Assembly (NCBI GenBank): GCA_023554435.1
Contig: JAMJQV010000275.1
Coordinates: 1-6,216 of the forward strand
Origin: Gemmatimonadota bacterium
GTDB lineage: Bacteria > Gemmatimonadota > Gemmatimonadetes > Palauibacterales > Palauibacteraceae
Direction of reading: 5' to 3'
DNA length: 6,216 nucleotides
Part shown: positions 4,978 through 6,216 of the stretch, one piece after another
Layout: every line of letters starts with the position of its first letter
Numbering within the stretch: position 1 is the stretch's first letter
Notes under the pieces: model-generated
Told to the model about the DNA's origin: nothing
The model's database searches: none
Seen by the model: only the letters and a program-made list of their open reading frames with translations
Translations under genes and position numbers: made by a program

Positions 4978-6216
4978 CGACGGCCCTCAGGACGATTCTC
5001 GCAGCGGTGGTCGGTCTCGGGACGCTCGCGACAGCAGCCGATCCGCTGGCCGGGCAGGAGGCCGCCTCGCCGGGACCCGACCGTCCCACGATCGCGCCAC
5101 CGCAGGAGCAACCCATTCTGCGGGAGCTGGTCGCTTCCGTGTCGCCGGCCCGGATCGAGGCGGACATCAGGAGCCTCGTGTCGTTCGGCACCCGGCATAC
5201 CCTGTCCGACACTCTCTCGGATACCCGGGGAATCGGGGCCGCGCGACGGTGGATCAAGGCCGAGTTCGACGAGATTTCGGCAGCGTGCGGCGGCTGCCTC
5301 GAGGTCTTCTTCCAGCGCACCCTGGTGGAAGGAGGGGATCGGATCCCGCTCCCGGTCGAAATCGTCAACGTGATCGCCATCCAGCGGGGTCTCCACGACC
5401 CGGACCGCTACGTCATCATGTCCGGGGACATCGACTCTCGCGTTTCTGACCCGCTGGATTTCACCTCGGACTCTCCGGGTGCTAACGACAACGCTTCCGG
5501 CGTGGCCGGTGTACTCGAGGCGGCGCGGCTCCTGAGCGCCCGCCAGTTCTCCGGATCGATCGTGTACGCGGCGCTCTCCGGCGAGGAGCAGGGCCTGTAT
5601 GGCGGGCGACACCTCGCGGCCCTCGCGCGCGACGAAGGGTGGCGGATCGCCGGGGTGCTCAACAACGACATGATCGGCAACGTCGAGGGCATCACGGGGG
5701 TCGTGGACAACACGTCGGCGCGAGTCTTCTCCGAGGGAACGCGCGCCGTGGAGACCGAGCGCGAGGCACGGGTGCGGCGTTTCACCGGTGGCGAGGTGGA
5801 CTCACCGTCGCGAAACCTCGCACGGTACGTCAAGGTGATGGGCGACCGGTACATCCCCAACCTGGATGTCATGATGATCTACCGGCTGGACCGGTTCGGG
5901 CGCGGCGGTCACCACCGGCCGTTCAACGACGCGGGCTTCGCCGGAGTCCGCATCATGGAGACGAACGAGAACTACAACCGGCAGCACCAGGACCTCAGGA
6001 TCGAGGATGGAATCGAGTATGGGGATGTGATCGGCGGAGTAGACTTCGACTACGCCGCCAAACTGACCGCTCTCAACGTAACGGTCCTCGCCTCCAGTGC
6101 CTCGGCGCCCCCCGCTCCATCGGGAGTGCGAATCGCCGGGGCCGTGTCCCCCAGCACGACTCTCTCCTGGAATCCCGTGGATCGAGCGGTCGCACCAGAT
6201 CTTGCGGGATACCGCA
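4974..6216 (+). CDS. Secreted M28-family metallopeptidase with Fn3-like C-terminus, truncated by window edge
   Basis: This is a predicted exported dinuclear-zinc peptidase; 414 residues are visible. A signal peptide covers about 1-27 (core ILAAVVGLGTLATAA, cleavage near LAG-QEA). SFGTRH and RGIGAARRWI in the prodomain-like segment suit secreted M28 aminopeptidases. A CGGC pair sits at 105-108. Metal-site motifs occur in order: SGDIDSR at 150-156, GANDNASG with D172, SGEEQG with catalytic E204 and ligand E205, NNDMIGN with D232, and GGHHRPFNDAGF with H313. The canonical first motif reads GHxDS; here D152 replaces its His, while the other four ligands are present. From about residue 377, PPAPSGVRI then TLSWNPVD and AGYR look like the start of a fibronectin type III domain. 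GGAGG at 4962-4966 lies 7 nt before the ATG, inside the glycosyltransferase gene. The 3' end is off the window. Whether the Asp variant is active is not decidable here. Confidence 0.93.
   Translation, partial: MTTALRTILAAVVGLGTLATAADPLAGQEAASPGPDRPTIAPPQEQPILRELVASVSPARIEADIRSLVSFGTRHTLSDTLSDTRGIGAARRWIKAEFDEISAACGGCLEVFFQRTLVEGGDRIPLPVEIVNVIAIQRGLHDPDRYVIMSGDIDSRVSDPLDFTSDSPGANDNASGVAGVLEAARLLSARQFSGSIVYAALSGEEQGLYGGRHLAALARDEGWRIAGVLNNDMIGNVEGITGVVDNTSARVFSEGTRAVETEREARVRRFTGGEVDSPSRNLARYVKVMGDRYIPNLDVMMIYRLDRFGRGGHHRPFNDAGFAGVRIMETNENYNRQHQDLRIEDGIEYGDVIGGVDFDYAAKLTALNVTVLASSASAPPAPSGVRIAGAVSPSTTLSWNPVDRAVAPDLAGYR

Noticed and set aside
4926..5612. Minus-strand open frames opposite the M28 gene
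   Set aside because: They are shadows of the plus-strand gene, which has a signal peptide and metal-site motifs in order.

Overview
This 6.2 kb window is GC-rich, densely coding bacterial DNA from a Gram-negative-type cell. It carries an outer-membrane-style beta-barrel, a lipoprotein, a GT9 (heptosyltransferase-type) glycosyltransferase and an RseP-type protease. The GC bias, the Arg-rich S21 tail, the TTG start, the M28 peptidase with a C-terminal Fn3-like domain and the DUF4136 lipoprotein would suit Gemmatimonadota or a similar high-GC environmental phylum. That placement is inference; there is no rRNA or other marker in the window.

Layout: (1) 1-1086, minus strand, is an RseP/site-2 protease whose C-terminus runs off the left edge. 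(2) 1087-1645 is a 559-bp divergent intergenic region. It holds an AT-rich patch with a short direct repeat, a candidate promoter and a hairpin near the predicted transcription start. (3) 1646-3001, plus strand, is a two-gene unit: a DUF4136-like lipoprotein with a Trp/Gly/Pro-rich insert, then a small secreted beta-barrel protein. It closes with a strong hairpin, probably a terminator. (4) 3115-3315, plus strand, is rpsU (ribosomal protein S21) with a TTG start. (5) 3332-3784, minus strand, is a GNAT acetyltransferase convergent with rpsU. (6) 3785-3897 is a compact divergent promoter region. (7) 3898-4977, plus strand, is a GT9 glycosyltransferase overlapping by an ATGA junction the start of (8) 4974 to the right edge, a secreted M28 metallopeptidase with an Fn3-like C-terminus that runs off the edge.

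The common thread is the cell envelope: RseP (intramembrane proteolysis, often envelope stress), a lipoprotein and OM barrel pair, a surface-glycan transferase and an exported peptidase. I see no mobile element, CRISPR array, toxin-antitoxin pair, defence system or RNA gene. The region looks like ordinary core genome; the most notable points are the Asp in place of the usual first metal-ligand His in the M28 peptidase, the back-to-back promoters with a probable leaderless GT9 mRNA, and the structured non-coding DNA beside rseP.
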